Source: an uncultured Clostridium sp.
GTDB lineage: Bacteria; Bacillota; Clostridia; TANB77; CAG-508
Length of the DNA stretch: 64,000 nt
Assembly (NCBI GenBank): GCA_900553405.1
Contig: USDF01000001.1
Span: forward strand, 1 to 64,000
Direction of reading: 5' to 3'
Shown: positions 25,567-35,120 of the stretch, in pieces
Layout of the letters: the number at the start of each line of letters is the position of its first letter
How positions within the stretch are numbered: position 1 is the stretch's first letter
Program-made: the position numbers and the translations under genes
Notes under the pieces: generated by a model
What the model saw: the letters and a program-made list of their open reading frames with translations, nothing else
Told to the model about the DNA's origin: nothing
The model's database searches: none

Positions 25567-28315
25567 ATGGGACTTTTTAAAACATATAGTGAGAAAGAAG
25601 TTAAAAGAATAAGACCAATAGTAGATAAAATTAATGGTTTAGAAGAAGAAATTTCAAAATTAACTGACATAGAGTTAAAAGCAAAAACAGAGGAATTTAA
25701 AAATAGATATGCAAATGGTGAGTCTTTAGATGATTTATTACCAGAAGCATTTGCAGTTGTTAGAGAAGCATCAAAAAGAGTATTAGGAATGAGACATTTT
25801 GATGTTCAATTAATAGGTGGTGTTGTACTTCATCAAGGTAGAATTGCAGAAATGAAAACTGGTGAAGGTAAAACATTAGTTGCTACACTTCCAGTATATT
25901 TAAATGCACTTACAGGAGAAGGAGTTCATGTTATTACAGTAAACGATTACCTAGCAAAAAGAGATAGCGAATGGATGGGAAAAGTTTATAGATTTTTAGG
26001 ATTAACAGTAGGTCTTGTAATATCAGGAATGAACCCAGCACAAAAACAACAAGCATATAATTGTGATGTAACTTATGGAACAAATAATGAATTTGGATTT
26101 GATTATTTAAGAGACAACATGGTTATTTATAAAAATCAATTAGTTCAAAGAAAATTAAAATATGCAATCGTAGACGAAATTGATAGTATTTTAATAGACG
26201 AGGCTCGTACACCTCTTATTATTTCAGGTAGAGCTAACAAATCTTCCGATTTATACAAAAAAGCAGATAACTTTGTAAAAAGATTAAAAGCAAAAGTAAT
26301 AGTTGAAGAAGATGTTAAAGATTTAGAACAAGCAGAAGATAACGAAAACTATGACTACATTGTAGACTTAAAAGCAAAATCAGCTACACTTACAAGTAAA
26401 GGTATTAAAAAAGCTGAAGACGAATTCCATTTAGAGAACTTTAACGATATAGAAAACTCTGAGTTAGTTCACAATGTAAATCAAGCATTACGTGCTCATG
26501 GAATTATGAAAAAAGATATAGACTACATTGTAAAAGATGGCGAAGTTCTTATTGTAGACGAATTTACAGGACGTATCATGTATGGAAGAAGATACAATAA
26601 TGGATTACATCAAGCAATTGAAGCAAAAGAAGGAGTTAAAATTGCAGATGAATCAAAAACTTTAGCTACAATAACATTCCAAAATTACTTTAGAATGTAC
26701 GAAAAATTATCTGGTATGACAGGTACAGCTATGACAGAAGAATCTGAATTCCAAGAAATTTATAATTTAGACGTAATAGAAATACCAACAAATAAACCAA
26801 TGATTCGTGATGATCACCATGATGTTATATATAAAAATGAAAATGCTAAATTTAGAGCAGTTATAAATGATATAAAAGAAAGTCATGAAAAAGGCCAACC
26901 AGTGTTAGTTGGTACAGTATCAATTGAAAAATCTGAAAAATTAAGTAGCTTACTTAAAAAAGAAGGAATTAAACATGAAGTATTAAATGCTAAATTCCAT
27001 GAAAAAGAAGCTGAAATTATAGCACAAGCTGGTAAGTTTGGAGCAGTTACAATTGCAACAAACATGGCAGGACGTGGTACAGATATTATGCTTGGTGGTA
27101 ATAGTGAATATCTAGCAAAACAAGAAATGAGAAAGTTAGGTTATTCAAGTGAATTAATCGAACAAGCGACAGCATTTAACGAAACAGATGACAAAGAAAT
27201 ATTAGATGCTAGAAAGAAATTCAAAGAATTAGAAGAAAAACATAACAGTATTATAAAAGAAGAAAAAGAAAAAGTAATAGATGCAGGTGGACTAAAAATA
27301 ATTGGTACAGAAAGACATGAATCTAGAAGAATTGACAACCAGTTACGTGGACGTTCTGGACGTCAAGGAGATAGAGGTGAATCTAGATTTTATATAGGTC
27401 TAGATGATGACTTAATGAAAATATTTGGTGGAGATAAAGTAACAGCTGTATACAATTTACTTGGTGCAGACGAAGATATGCCAATAGAATCAAGAATGAT
27501 TACTAAATCTGTAGAATCTGCACAAAGAAGAGTAGAAGGTAGAAACTTTAGTATTCGTAAAAATGTACTTGCTTATGACGATGTTATGAATGTTCAAAGA
27601 GAAATCATATATGCACAAAGAAGACAAGTTCTTGACGGAGAAGATTTAAAAGACAAAATTATAAAAATGATGGATTCTGTTGCAGAAGATTTAATATCAG
27701 TTTATTTAACTGAAGAAAATGTTAATAAAGAAGCATTAATGGAAGATATTAAATCTACATTTGGAATAGAAGAAGTTAAGTCAATAAATAGCAAAAAACT
27801 AAATATAAATGAGGTTATTACTGAAGTACAAGACAAAATCCACGAAATATATAGCAAAAAAGAAGAAGAATTTGGTAGTGAAGAATTAAGAGAATTAGAA
27901 CGTATAGTAATGCTAAAAATAGTAGACCAAAGATGGATGGATCATATAGATAATATGGATGAACTAAAAAACGGAATTGGTCTTCAAGGATATGGTCAAA
28001 AGGATCCAGTTGTTCAATATAGAATACTTGGTGGAGAAATGTTTGACGAAATGACTGCAAATATTAAAGTTGATGTTGTAAGATTCTTATTAAATGCTAG
28101 AAAAAAAGAAGGCGGAGTATCAAAACGTGAAGAAACTTCTAAAATTACAAATGCTAGTTTAGAAGATACAGCAATTAATTTAGTAGATGGTAGTTATAAA
28201 AAAGATGAGGGTGGAATGAACAAAACAGTTGTAAATGATGAACCAAAAGTTGGAAGAAATGACCCTTGTCCATGCCGGTTCAGGAAAAAAATATAAAAAC
28301 TGCTGTGGTAAATAA
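25567..28315 (+). CDS. secA: Preprotein translocase ATPase SecA, needs a +1 shift for its SEC-C tail
   Basis: SecA drives protein export through SecYEG. Walker [12 protein letters not shown] (residue ~100), [46 protein letters not shown] and the C-domain [19 protein letters not shown] are all present. Frame zero gives 909 residues ending CPCRFRKKI. Skipping C28276 of an in-frame CGG gives [12 protein letters not shown] and a stop at 28313-28315, the classic zinc-binding SEC-C tail (915 residues). The same 36 bases reappear at 34817-34852, so a mobile element has joined at this point. The zinc tail is dispensable in some bacteria, so the frame-zero form may still work. Confidence 0.93.
28273..28279 (+). 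other. Apparent +1 frameshift site in secA (TGC CGG T)
   Basis: Frame zero reads TGC CGG TTC. The SEC-C motif requires Cys-Gly-Ser-Gly, obtained if C28276 is skipped (TGC, GGT, TCA, GGA). The quadruplet CGGT stands where one glycine codon is expected. Confidence 0.7.
28277..28312. repeat. Left direct repeat (attL-like), 36 bp
   Basis: Starts GGTTCAGGAAAAAAATAT and ends TGCTGTGGTAAA; identical to 34817-34852. It encodes [12 protein letters not shown] in the shifted secA frame. Confidence 0.85.
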
Positions 28316-28385
28316 CCTCGCAAACCCTTATAAAATAAGGAATTGTTAAAAATAGAAAAAATGATAAATTTGTTCACAGATGACA

Positions 28386-28486
28386 ATTTGTCCACGATTT
28401 GTCCACATAGCATAAATAATGTGGACAGAATCGAAGAAACCCCATAAAAATCAATAAAAAATCTACATGGACAATTATTGTGGACA
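28386..28486. repeat. Left-end arm-type repeats TTTGTCCAC
   Basis: ATTTGTCCAC occurs at 28386-28395 and 28397-28406 (11-bp spacing). Inverted GTGGAC copies lie at 28421 and 28480. The right end of the element has the same 11-bp pair, suggesting integrase arm-binding sites. Confidence 0.6.
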
Positions 28487-28497
28487 TAGTTATATAA

Positions 28498-28527
28498 AAT
28501 GTCAGCATTTGAAATGCTGGCATTTTT
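28498..28527 (+). terminator. Terminator before the integrase remnant
   Basis: AATGTCAGCATTT pairs with AAATGCTGGCATT (one G-T pair), followed by T residues. It would shield the integrase from secA transcription. Confidence 0.7.
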
Positions 28528-28564
28528 CCGTTTCATTAAGTTTTATAATGAAGGAGAGATAACT

Positions 28565-29032
28565 ATGGTAAGCGTAAGAAAACGTGGAAAGGTATATGAA
28601 TACCGATTTGAAATTGCAACAGTTGACGGAACAAGAAAATGGATAACAAAGTCAGGGTATCCAACAAAAGCAGAGGCTTTTAAAGAAGGAGCAAAAGCCT
28701 ATAACGATTTTTACTACAATGGTCAAAAGACGCAGTTAAGAGAAAATATGTCGTATGCAGATTTTTTAGATTATTGGATAGATAATTATGCAAGTTTCAA
28801 TTTGCATTACTCTACTACAATATCTTATATAAACATTATTAAAAATCACGTAAAACCAAGAGTAGGATTTTATAAATTATGGCAATTAGATACACGTCTT
28901 TTACAGGAGTTTATCAATAAAATATATGTTGAGTATGGCTTTTCAAAAAACTATATGGCGAGTATTTTAAAAGTGGTTAAAGGTTCATTAAAATATGCGT
29001 GTTACACATTAAATTATATTACAAAATTGTAA
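28565..29032 (+). pseudogene. Tyrosine integrase, N-terminal part only
   Basis: From ATG at 28565 (AAGGAGAG site) the frame encodes about 155 residues. The N-terminal arm-binding domain is VSVRKRGKVYEYRFEIATVDG, WITKSGYPTKAEAFKEGAKAY. The core-binding SAM-like domain is MSYADFLDYWIDNYASFNLH, HVKPRVGFYKLWQLDTRLLQEFINK. It stops at LNYITKL, exactly where the sequence turns into the regulator-binding site ahead of the GT51 gene. The whole catalytic domain with Arg, His and Tyr residues is missing, so the protein cannot recombine DNA. Full members are about 370-400 residues. The loss suggests a deletion that fused the left end to the cargo. Confidence 0.85.
29019..29032. promoter_or_regulatory. 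BceR-type operator ahead of the GT51 gene
   Basis: TTACA-AAAT-TGTAA matches the known BceR-like site TNACA-N4-TGTAA. The flanking GTAATATTAGAATGACGACT is shared with the site at 31617, so both genes are probably controlled by the same response regulator (29908). Confidence 0.75.
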
Positions 29033-29125
29033 TATTGAGTAATATTAGAATGACGACTTATATGATAAAAAATGATAATATTACTGCAATAAATTACTTT
29101 TTAGTAAAGAAGGGATTAGCATTAT

Positions 29126-29815
29126 ATGAAATTAGTTAAAAAGATTGCAATAACAATTTTATTAATATTTATTTGTATAGGAAGTTATTTTATTTGTAGT
29201 GGTTATCAAATGTATAAGAATGCCATAAATAAAATGCCATTAAAGGATAAAATTACAACAATTAGGCAAAAAGAAGATTATACAAAAATTGATGATATGC
29301 CTCAAATATATTTAAAAGCAGTTGTATCAGTTGAAGATCATAGATTTTACAAACATTTTGGGATAGATGTCATTTCTATTGGAAGAGCATTTGTAAATGA
29401 TATAAAAAAAATGAAATTTGTAGAGGGAGGAAGCACAATTACCCAACAACTAGCCAAGAATATCTATTTTACACAAGATAAGAAAATAGTAAGGAAAGTT
29501 GCAGAAATTTTTATGGCATTTAGCATAGAAAGTAACTACAATAAGGATGAAATATTAGAATTATATTTGAATACTTCATATTTTGGCAATGGATTTTATT
29601 CTGTTAAGTCAGCAAGTTTAGGTTATTTTAATAAATTACCAAAAGATATGAACGATAGTGAATCAATTATGCTAGCAGGAATCCCAAATGCTCCGTCTTT
29701 ATATAATCCAATTCAAAATAAAAATTTAGCAATTGAAAGACAGAGGCAAGTTATAAATAAAATGATTAAATATGGTAACCTAGATAAAGTTGAAGCAGAA
29801 AAAATTATAAAATAA
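29126..29815 (+). CDS. mtgA: Monofunctional peptidoglycan glycosyltransferase (GT51)
   Basis: The enzyme polymerises lipid II into glycan strands on the outer face of the membrane. The 229-residue product has an N-terminal membrane anchor (residues ~5-28) and the five GT51 motifs: VSVEDHRFYKHFGID with the catalytic Glu, GGSTITQQLAKN, KIVRKVAEIFMAFSIE, ILELYLNTSYFGNGFY and AGIPNAPSLYNP. No transpeptidase domain follows. It is cargo of the secA element and has a BceR-type operator upstream. It may therefore strengthen wall synthesis when cell-wall-active peptides are sensed, which is inference. Confidence 0.9.
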   Translation: MKLVKKIAITILLIFICIGSYFICSGYQMYKNAINKMPLKDKITTIRQKEDYTKIDDMPQIYLKAVVSVEDHRFYKHFGIDVISIGRAFVNDIKKMKFVEGGSTITQQLAKNIYFTQDKKIVRKVAEIFMAFSIESNYNKDEILELYLNTSYFGNGFYSVKSASLGYFNKLPKDMNDSESIMLAGIPNAPSLYNPIQNKNLAIERQRQVINKMIKYGNLDKVEAEKIIK

Positions 29816-29907
29816 TTATATTTAATTTTCTGAATTATTATAATTTAGAAAATTAAAGTGATATAATATGAATAATTATAAAAGCAAATTACGAAAGGAG
29901 ATAAACT

Positions 29908-30570
29908 ATGAAAAAAATATTAATTATAGAAGATGAAAAAATCATAAGAAATGAGTTAAAATCTTTGTTAGAAAACTCAGGGTATGAAGTATTAATTATA
30001 GAAAAGTTTGATAATGTTAAAGAAAATATAAAAAATATGAAATTTGATTTAATTTTAATGGATATTAATTTACCTAATAAAAATGGTGAAATTTTATTAA
30101 AAGAAATTAGAAAAGAATCTAATGTTCCTATTATTATGGTTACGAGCAGAGTAGGAGAAGTAGATGAAGTTTTATCTATATCTTATGGTGCAGACGATTA
30201 TATTACTAAGCCATACAATCCAACAATCTTACTATTGAGAATACAAAATATATTTAAACGAATGGATAATAATATGGACGACTTATTTTATGATAATATT
30301 AGTGTTAATCCACAAAAAGGAATATTGAAACAAGGCGAAAAGGTATTAGAACTGACTAAAAATGAAATGATTATCTTTACATATCTTTTAAGTAATCGTG
30401 GTAGAATAGTAACTCGTGATGATTTAATGACAGATTTATGGAATAATAATGAATTTATAAATGACAACGCTCTAACAGTAAATATTAGTAGATTAAGAAA
30501 TAAATTACAAAATTTTGGACTTGAAAATAGGATTGAAACAAGAAAAGGACAAGGGTATAAATTATTATGA
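29908..30570 (+). CDS. bceR: OmpR-family response regulator, BceR-like
   Basis: The 220-residue product has a receiver domain (KILIIEDEKIIRNELKSLLE, phospho-acceptor Asp52 in LILMDINLPNKNGE, MVTSR, and Lys in DDYITKPYNP). A winged-helix output domain follows (LTKNEMIIFTYLLSNRGRIVTRDDLMTDLW, ending RKGQGYKLL). Its last bases overlap the kinase gene by 4 bp. BceR-type regulators bind TNACA-N4-TGTAA, and two such sites lie in this element upstream of the transglycosylase and the ABC genes. The symbol reflects family resemblance only. Confidence 0.9.
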   Translation: MKKILIIEDEKIIRNELKSLLENSGYEVLIIEKFDNVKENIKNMKFDLILMDINLPNKNGEILLKEIRKESNVPIIMVTSRVGEVDEVLSISYGADDYITKPYNPTILLLRIQNIFKRMDNNMDDLFYDNISVNPQKGILKQGEKVLELTKNEMIIFTYLLSNRGRIVTRDDLMTDLWNNNEFINDNALTVNISRLRNKLQNFGLENRIETRKGQGYKLL

Positions 30571-31583
30571 GTTTTAAAAAATATTTATTAGATAAAACAG
30601 TACAGATAACTGTGTCAATTGTTGGATTCATAATTGCTATTCTTATGTTAAACGCATTTAAAGTGGAAAATGATTTAAAAATAGCATTGACAATATTATT
30701 TTTTTTAGTTGCAACATTTAATATTATTTTTGATTATTTCAGGAAATACAAATTTTACAAAAAAATATTAAATACGCTTGATAAGTTAGATAAAAAATAT
30801 TTAATTTTAGAAATGTTAAAGAAGCCAAACTTTTATGATGGCGAAATTTTTTATCAAATTCTTTATGATATAAACAAGTCAATGATTGAAAATGTAAAAG
30901 AATATAATTTAAGTATTACCGATTTCAAGGAATATGTAGAAATGTGGATTCATGAAGTAAAGATTCCAGTAGCAAGTTTAACTTTATTAATTCATAATAA
31001 CAGAAATATGTTTGATAAAAGATATATAGAACAAATTAGAAAGTTAGATAACTATATAGATCAAATTTTATATTTCGTTCGAAGCGAAAATGCCGAAAAA
31101 GATTATCTTATCAAAGAAAATGAATTGCAGAAGATTATTAAAGATGTTGCTTTAAAAAACAAAGATGACTTATTAGAAAATAAAGTTAATCTTGAAGTTG
31201 ATGTTCATAATGAAAAAGTTTTAACGGATTCAAAATGGTTAGAGTTCGTATTAAATCAGATTATAAACAATAGTATTAAATATAAAAAAAATAATAACGA
31301 TCCAATAATAAAAATTAGTGTAAAAGATGAAAAAGATAAAGTATATCTAACTATTTGGGATAATGGAATAGGAATACCTAAAAACGATATAAAAAGAGTA
31401 TTTGATAAATCTTTCACTGGTGAAAACGGTAGAATAATGGCAAAATCAACAGGTATGGGACTTTATATTGTCAAGAAATTATGCGATAAATTAGGACATA
31501 AGATAATTATTGAATCTGAAATACATAAATATACAAAAATTACAATTATCTTTTATAAAAATGATTTTTATAAAATTGATTAA
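30567..31583 (+). CDS. bceS: Intramembrane-sensing histidine kinase, BceS-like
   Basis: The 338-residue product has two membrane helices near the N-terminus (~13-30 and ~37-55) with almost no loop between them. That is the mark of BceS-type kinases, which sense through their transporter rather than through an own sensor domain. The H-box is MWIHEVKIPVASL with His129; the N-box is LNQIINNSIKYK, and the ATP lid has DNGIGI and STGMGLYIVK. It overlaps the regulator gene by 4 bp. It is 118 bp ahead of the ABC ATPase gene, with the second operator between. Confidence 0.9.
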   Translation: MSFKKYLLDKTVQITVSIVGFIIAILMLNAFKVENDLKIALTILFFLVATFNIIFDYFRKYKFYKKILNTLDKLDKKYLILEMLKKPNFYDGEIFYQILYDINKSMIENVKEYNLSITDFKEYVEMWIHEVKIPVASLTLLIHNNRNMFDKRYIEQIRKLDNYIDQILYFVRSENAEKDYLIKENELQKIIKDVALKNKDDLLENKVNLEVDVHNEKVLTDSKWLEFVLNQIINNSIKYKKNNNDPIIKISVKDEKDKVYLTIWDNGIGIPKNDIKRVFDKSFTGENGRIMAKSTGMGLYIVKKLCDKLGHKIIIESEIHKYTKITIIFYKNDFYKID

Positions 31584-31616
31584 AGTTTATGCAGATTTAG
31601 ATACTAAAAATAAATA

Positions 31617-31630
31617 TTACAAAATTGTAA
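31617..31630. promoter_or_regulatory. BceR-type operator ahead of the ABC genes
   Basis: TTACA-AAAT-TGTAA, with the same downstream GTAATATTAGAATAACGACT as the first site, lies 72 bp before the ATPase gene. Confidence 0.78.
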
Positions 31631-31701
31631 TATTCTGTAATATTAGAATAACGACTAATCCTATCTTTTATATTACAATGTAATCAGAAAGGAGAAAGAT
31701 T

Positions 31702-32469
31702 ATGGAAAATATCTTAAAAATTGATAAAATTGAAAAATATTATGGCAATAAATCTAGTCTTACAAAAGCAATTGATAACCTATCATTTGATGTTGAAAAG
31801 GGAGAATTTGTTGCAATAATGGGAGCAAGTGGCTCTGGAAAGACTACTCTTTTAAATTGTATATCTACAATTGATAAAGTTACATCTGGACATATTTATG
31901 TAGCAGGTAATGATATCACAAAATTAAGAGGAAATAGTCTAAATAAGTTTAGAAGGGAAGAGTTAGGCTTTATATTTCAAGATTTTAATTTGCTTGATAC
32001 TTTAACTGCTTATGAAAATATTGCTTTGGCACTTTCTATTCAAAATGTGAATTCAAGAGAAATTGATACAAGAATTAAAAAAATTGCAAAAGAACTGGAT
32101 ATTGTTAATGTACTTAATAAATATCCATATCAAATGAGTGGAGGTCAAAAGCAAAGAGTCGCTAGTGCAAGAGCAATAATTACTAATCCAAAGTTAATTC
32201 TTGCAGATGAACCAACAGGTGCATTGGATTCAAAGTCAGCTAAAATGCTTTTAGAAAAATTTGATTATTTGAATAAAGAATTACAAGCAACAATTCTTAT
32301 GGTGACACATGATGCGTTTACTGCAAGTTATTCTTCAAGAGTCATATTTATCAAAGATGGTAAAATTTTTAATGAAATAATTAAAGGAACAAATTCTAGA
32401 AAAGAATTTTTTGATAAAATAATAGATGTTGTAACATTACTTGGTGGTGACTTAAACGATGCTCTTTAA
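31702..32469 (+). CDS. bceA: ABC transporter ATPase, BceA-like
   Basis: This is the 255-residue nucleotide-binding subunit of a peptide-antibiotic resistance transporter. Visible are Walker A IMGASGSGKTTLLNCI (residue ~40), Q-loop FIFQDFNLLDTLTAYENI, signature QMSGGQKQRVASARAI, Walker B KLILADEPTGALDSK and the switch His in VTHDA. Insertions are few, as in BceA and other MacB-type ATPases. The stop overlaps the permease start by 11 bp. In this family the transporter frees membrane targets such as lipid II cycle intermediates from bacitracin-like peptides and signals to the kinase. The actual peptide is unknown. Confidence 0.92.
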   Translation: MENILKIDKIEKYYGNKSSLTKAIDNLSFDVEKGEFVAIMGASGSGKTTLLNCISTIDKVTSGHIYVAGNDITKLRGNSLNKFRREELGFIFQDFNLLDTLTAYENIALALSIQNVNSREIDTRIKKIAKELDIVNVLNKYPYQMSGGQKQRVASARAIITNPKLILADEPTGALDSKSAKMLLEKFDYLNKELQATILMVTHDAFTASYSSRVIFIKDGKIFNEIIKGTNSRKEFFDKIIDVVTLLGGDLNDAL

Positions 32470-34504
32470 GTTATCATTAAAAAATATTAGTAAGAGTATA
32501 AAGGATTATGCCATCTATTTCTTTACTCTGATACTAGGTGTTGCAATTTTTTATGTGTTCAATGCAATAGATGATCAGTCAGTTATGATGAAGGTATCAT
32601 CAACAACAGCAGAAATAATAAAACTTATGACCAATGTTCTTTCTGGTGTTAGCGTGTTTGTATCTATAATATTAGCGTTTTTAATTGTTTATGCAAGTAG
32701 ATTCTTAATAAAAAGAAGAAATAAAGAATTTGGAGTTTATTTAACGCTTGGAATGAGCAAAAAGAAAATATCCTTAATATTATTTATTGAAACATTAATA
32801 ATAGGTATAGTTTCATTGGTAGTTGGTTTAGGAATAGGTTTTTTATTATCACAATTGATGAGTATTTTGGTTGCTAATATGTTTGAAGCAGATTTAACTA
32901 GATTTCAATTCGTATTTTCACCAAATGCTTGTATTAAAACTTTGATTTATTTTAGTATTATGTATTTTGTAGTTATGATATTTAATACTATAAATATTAG
33001 TAAATGTAAATTGATAGATTTAATGCATTCTAACAAAAAATCTGAAAAAATAAAATTAAAAAATCCATTGTTTTGTACAATAGTGTTTATTATTTCTTGT
33101 ATAGCATTAGGATTTGCTTATTATCAGGTTACTGGTGGTATTGAGAAAATGACTTATGCAAATAGTATTTTTGTTCCTATAGGAATAGGTGCTGTTTCAA
33201 CTTTCTTTGTGTTTTGGTCTTTATCGGGATTGCTTTTAAAAATATTTATAAGTATGAAGAACACTTATTATAAAGGGTTAAATAGTTTCACCCTTAGACA
33301 GTTTTCAAGTAAAATAAATACTATGACTTTTTCGATGACAATAATATGTTTGATGTTATTTATAACGATTTGCGTGTTATCGAGTGCAATGTCTATGAAA
33401 ATATCTATGACAAATAATTTGAAAAAACTGGCTCCAGCAGATGTTCAAATTGGTAAGTTTATAAATGTAACTAATTATGAGTATTATTCTGAAAAACAAA
33501 TAGAAGATTCAAAAATCTCAATATATGATACACTTGAAAATTTAGGCTATGATGTAGATAACAAACTTAAAGATATAGTAAAACTTGATGTTTATAACTT
33601 TGATAATATTGACTTAAAAACCAGTATTGGCTCTTACTATGATATTGCAAAGGATGAATATCCTTTAATGCCATACAATAAGAAGGAAAGTATTGTAAAG
33701 ATAAGTGATTACAACAAAATTGCAAAATTGTTTGGACTAAAAGAATATACATTAAATGATGATGAATATTTTATTGTTGCTAATTATTCAGAATATGTAG
33801 AATTCAGGAATGAGGGACTTAAGGTAGATACAATACTTAATATAAATGAAAAGAAATTAAAACCAAAATATGATAGTTGTGTAGAAGGTTTTATTGCAAT
33901 GAATTCAACATATTCAAATCTGGGAATTTTTGTTGTTCCTGATAATGCAGTAAATGATTCAATGAAAAAATATGAATATTTAACTGCTAATTATAATGTT
34001 ACAGATATAAATGAGAAAAATCTTTCGGAAAAAGAGTTAAGTGAAATTTGCAAAGAAAATTCTAATAATACTGTTATTGATTTTGATTCTAAAATGACAA
34101 TTAAAGAAAATAGTATTGGACTAGGTGCAATGGTTACCTTTATAGGATTATACTTAGGTATTATATTCTTAATTTCTTGTGCTGCAATTCTAGCACTTAA
34201 AGAATTATCGGAATCAAGTGATAATGTAGAAAAGTTTAATATGCTAAGAAAAATAGGCGTAGATGAAAAAATGATTAATAAAGCATTGTTTAGACAAATT
34301 GGTATATTTTTTATGTTTCCGTTATTAGTTGCAATTATACATTCTATATTTGGAATTAAATTTTGTAATTATTTGTTAAGTGCCTTTGGAGCCGCTAATT
34401 TAGTATCATCAATAATTGGTGTTGCAATATTTATTGTTGCGATTTATGGAGGATACTTCTTAGTAACTTATATTTGCAGTAAAAATATAATTAAGGAAAA
34501 ATAA
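32459..34504 (+). CDS. bceB: FtsX-type ABC permease, BceB-like
   Basis: At 681 residues it has the ten-helix BceB layout: one N-terminal helix, a first FtsX unit (RRNKEFGVYLTLGMSKKKISLILFIETL at ~80-107), more helices, and a second FtsX unit (DNVEKFNMLRKIGVDEKMINKAL near ~590) with three last helices. A large extracellular domain of about 200 residues (~310-525) lies between helices 7 and 8. That domain is the family's mark for peptide sensing. It overlaps the ATPase gene by 11 bp. It is the last gene of the element. Confidence 0.92.
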   Translation: MLFKLSLKNISKSIKDYAIYFFTLILGVAIFYVFNAIDDQSVMMKVSSTTAEIIKLMTNVLSGVSVFVSIILAFLIVYASRFLIKRRNKEFGVYLTLGMSKKKISLILFIETLIIGIVSLVVGLGIGFLLSQLMSILVANMFEADLTRFQFVFSPNACIKTLIYFSIMYFVVMIFNTINISKCKLIDLMHSNKKSEKIKLKNPLFCTIVFIISCIALGFAYYQVTGGIEKMTYANSIFVPIGIGAVSTFFVFWSLSGLLLKIFISMKNTYYKGLNSFTLRQFSSKINTMTFSMTIICLMLFITICVLSSAMSMKISMTNNLKKLAPADVQIGKFINVTNYEYYSEKQIEDSKISIYDTLENLGYDVDNKLKDIVKLDVYNFDNIDLKTSIGSYYDIAKDEYPLMPYNKKESIVKISDYNKIAKLFGLKEYTLNDDEYFIVANYSEYVEFRNEGLKVDTILNINEKKLKPKYDSCVEGFIAMNSTYSNLGIFVVPDNAVNDSMKKYEYLTANYNVTDINEKNLSEKELSEICKENSNNTVIDFDSKMTIKENSIGLGAMVTFIGLYLGIIFLISCAAILALKELSESSDNVEKFNMLRKIGVDEKMINKALFRQIGIFFMFPLLVAIIHSIFGIKFCNYLLSAFGAANLVSSIIGVAIFIVAIYGGYFLVTYICSKNIIKEK

Positions 34505-34816
34505 TATATCTGATAAAACGATATCTCAGTAGTTTAACTAATCTTAATATATAGTATATAATTATGAACAGAAAAAAACACAAATGTATGATTTTCCAAT
34601 TCGCACAATTTATTGAACTTTGAAATATGGTATAATGATGGCAGTGAACGGATGTGGACGGTGTCCACAATTTGTCCACAGTAGAGAAATATTTATAATA
34701 TAAATAGTACAGATAATACAAATAATATAGATGTTACCTAGTCTGGAAAAGCCTGAAATACAGGTAATATTATAAATACAAATAATACAGATAATATGGG
34801 AGTACAAAGTTCTTGT
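34505..34816. other. Non-coding right end of the secA element
   Basis: No gene is visible in these 312 bases. They hold the pair GTCCAC/TTTGTCCAC (34663-34679) in the same 11-bp spacing as at the left end and an inverted GTGGAC (34654). Two related AT-rich stretches (around 34708-34738 and 34773-34804) share TACAGATAATA-like units. A TATAAT lies at 34631 without a convincing -35 box. Confidence 0.6.
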
Positions 34817-34852
34817 GGTTCAGGAAAAAAATATAAAAACTGCTGTGGTAAA
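34817..34852. repeat. Right direct repeat (attR-like), remnant of the original secA end
   Basis: Identical to 28277-28312. Read in the SEC-C frame it gives [12 protein letters not shown] followed by NQ and a stop (34859-34861). This is probably the displaced native secA terminus. Unlike the left copy it is preceded by TGT, with no extra C. Confidence 0.85.
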
Positions 34853-34947
34853 AATCAGTAATATCAACCTATCTTGTAACAAAAAAAGATACTTAAAGCA
34901 ACAGAAAATAAAGATTAAGATAGTTAAATTTTATCTAAAAAGGAAGG

Positions 34948-34977
34948 AAACCAGAGATTGTTAATCTCTGGTTTTTT
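34948..34977 (+). terminator. Probable original secA terminator
   Basis: AAACCAGAGATT (34948-34959) pairs with AATCTCTGGTTT (34963-34974), followed by T residues. Confidence 0.88.
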
Positions 34978-35026
34978 GCCCCTATGTTAGCTCTCTTTAT
35001 TATTGTAGAAAAAGTGTCAAAAATGA

Positions 35027-35055
35027 TTGACAAATGTTACAAAACCCATTATAAT
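35027..35055 (+). promoter_or_regulatory. Strong promoter of the PurC/PurA-like module
   Basis: TTGACA (35027-35032), a 17-bp spacer and TATAAT (35050-35055) match the consensus exactly. A small TGCC/GGCA hairpin follows in the leader. Confidence 0.85.
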
Positions 35056-35120
35056 ACTTATGTTAACTGTAAAAAATGCCCATGAAAAATAATAGGCACC
35101 ACAAACGAAAGGAGAATTTT

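Larger units (their letters stand above)
28277..34852. mobile_element. 6.5-kb integrated element at the 3' end of secA (BceRSAB cargo)
   Basis: A 36-bp sequence from the secA SEC-C coding end is present twice in direct orientation (28277-28312 and 34817-34852). The sequence between has an integrase remnant at the left end. Paired TTTGTCCAC motifs spaced 11 bp apart lie near both ends. The right copy continues with AAT CAG TAA and then a good terminator, as the original secA end would. This is the picture left by a tyrosine integrase recombining into a gene 3' end and supplying a substitute end. Cargo is a GT51 transglycosylase, a response regulator, a histidine kinase and an ABC peptide-resistance transporter. 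No relaxase or replication gene is visible, and the integrase lacks its catalytic domain. Confidence 0.8.

Noticed and set aside
28381..28486. TTTGTCCAC repeats as DnaA boxes of a replication origin
   Set aside because: They differ from TTATCCACA, are few, occur at both ends of the integrated element, and lie next to an integrase.
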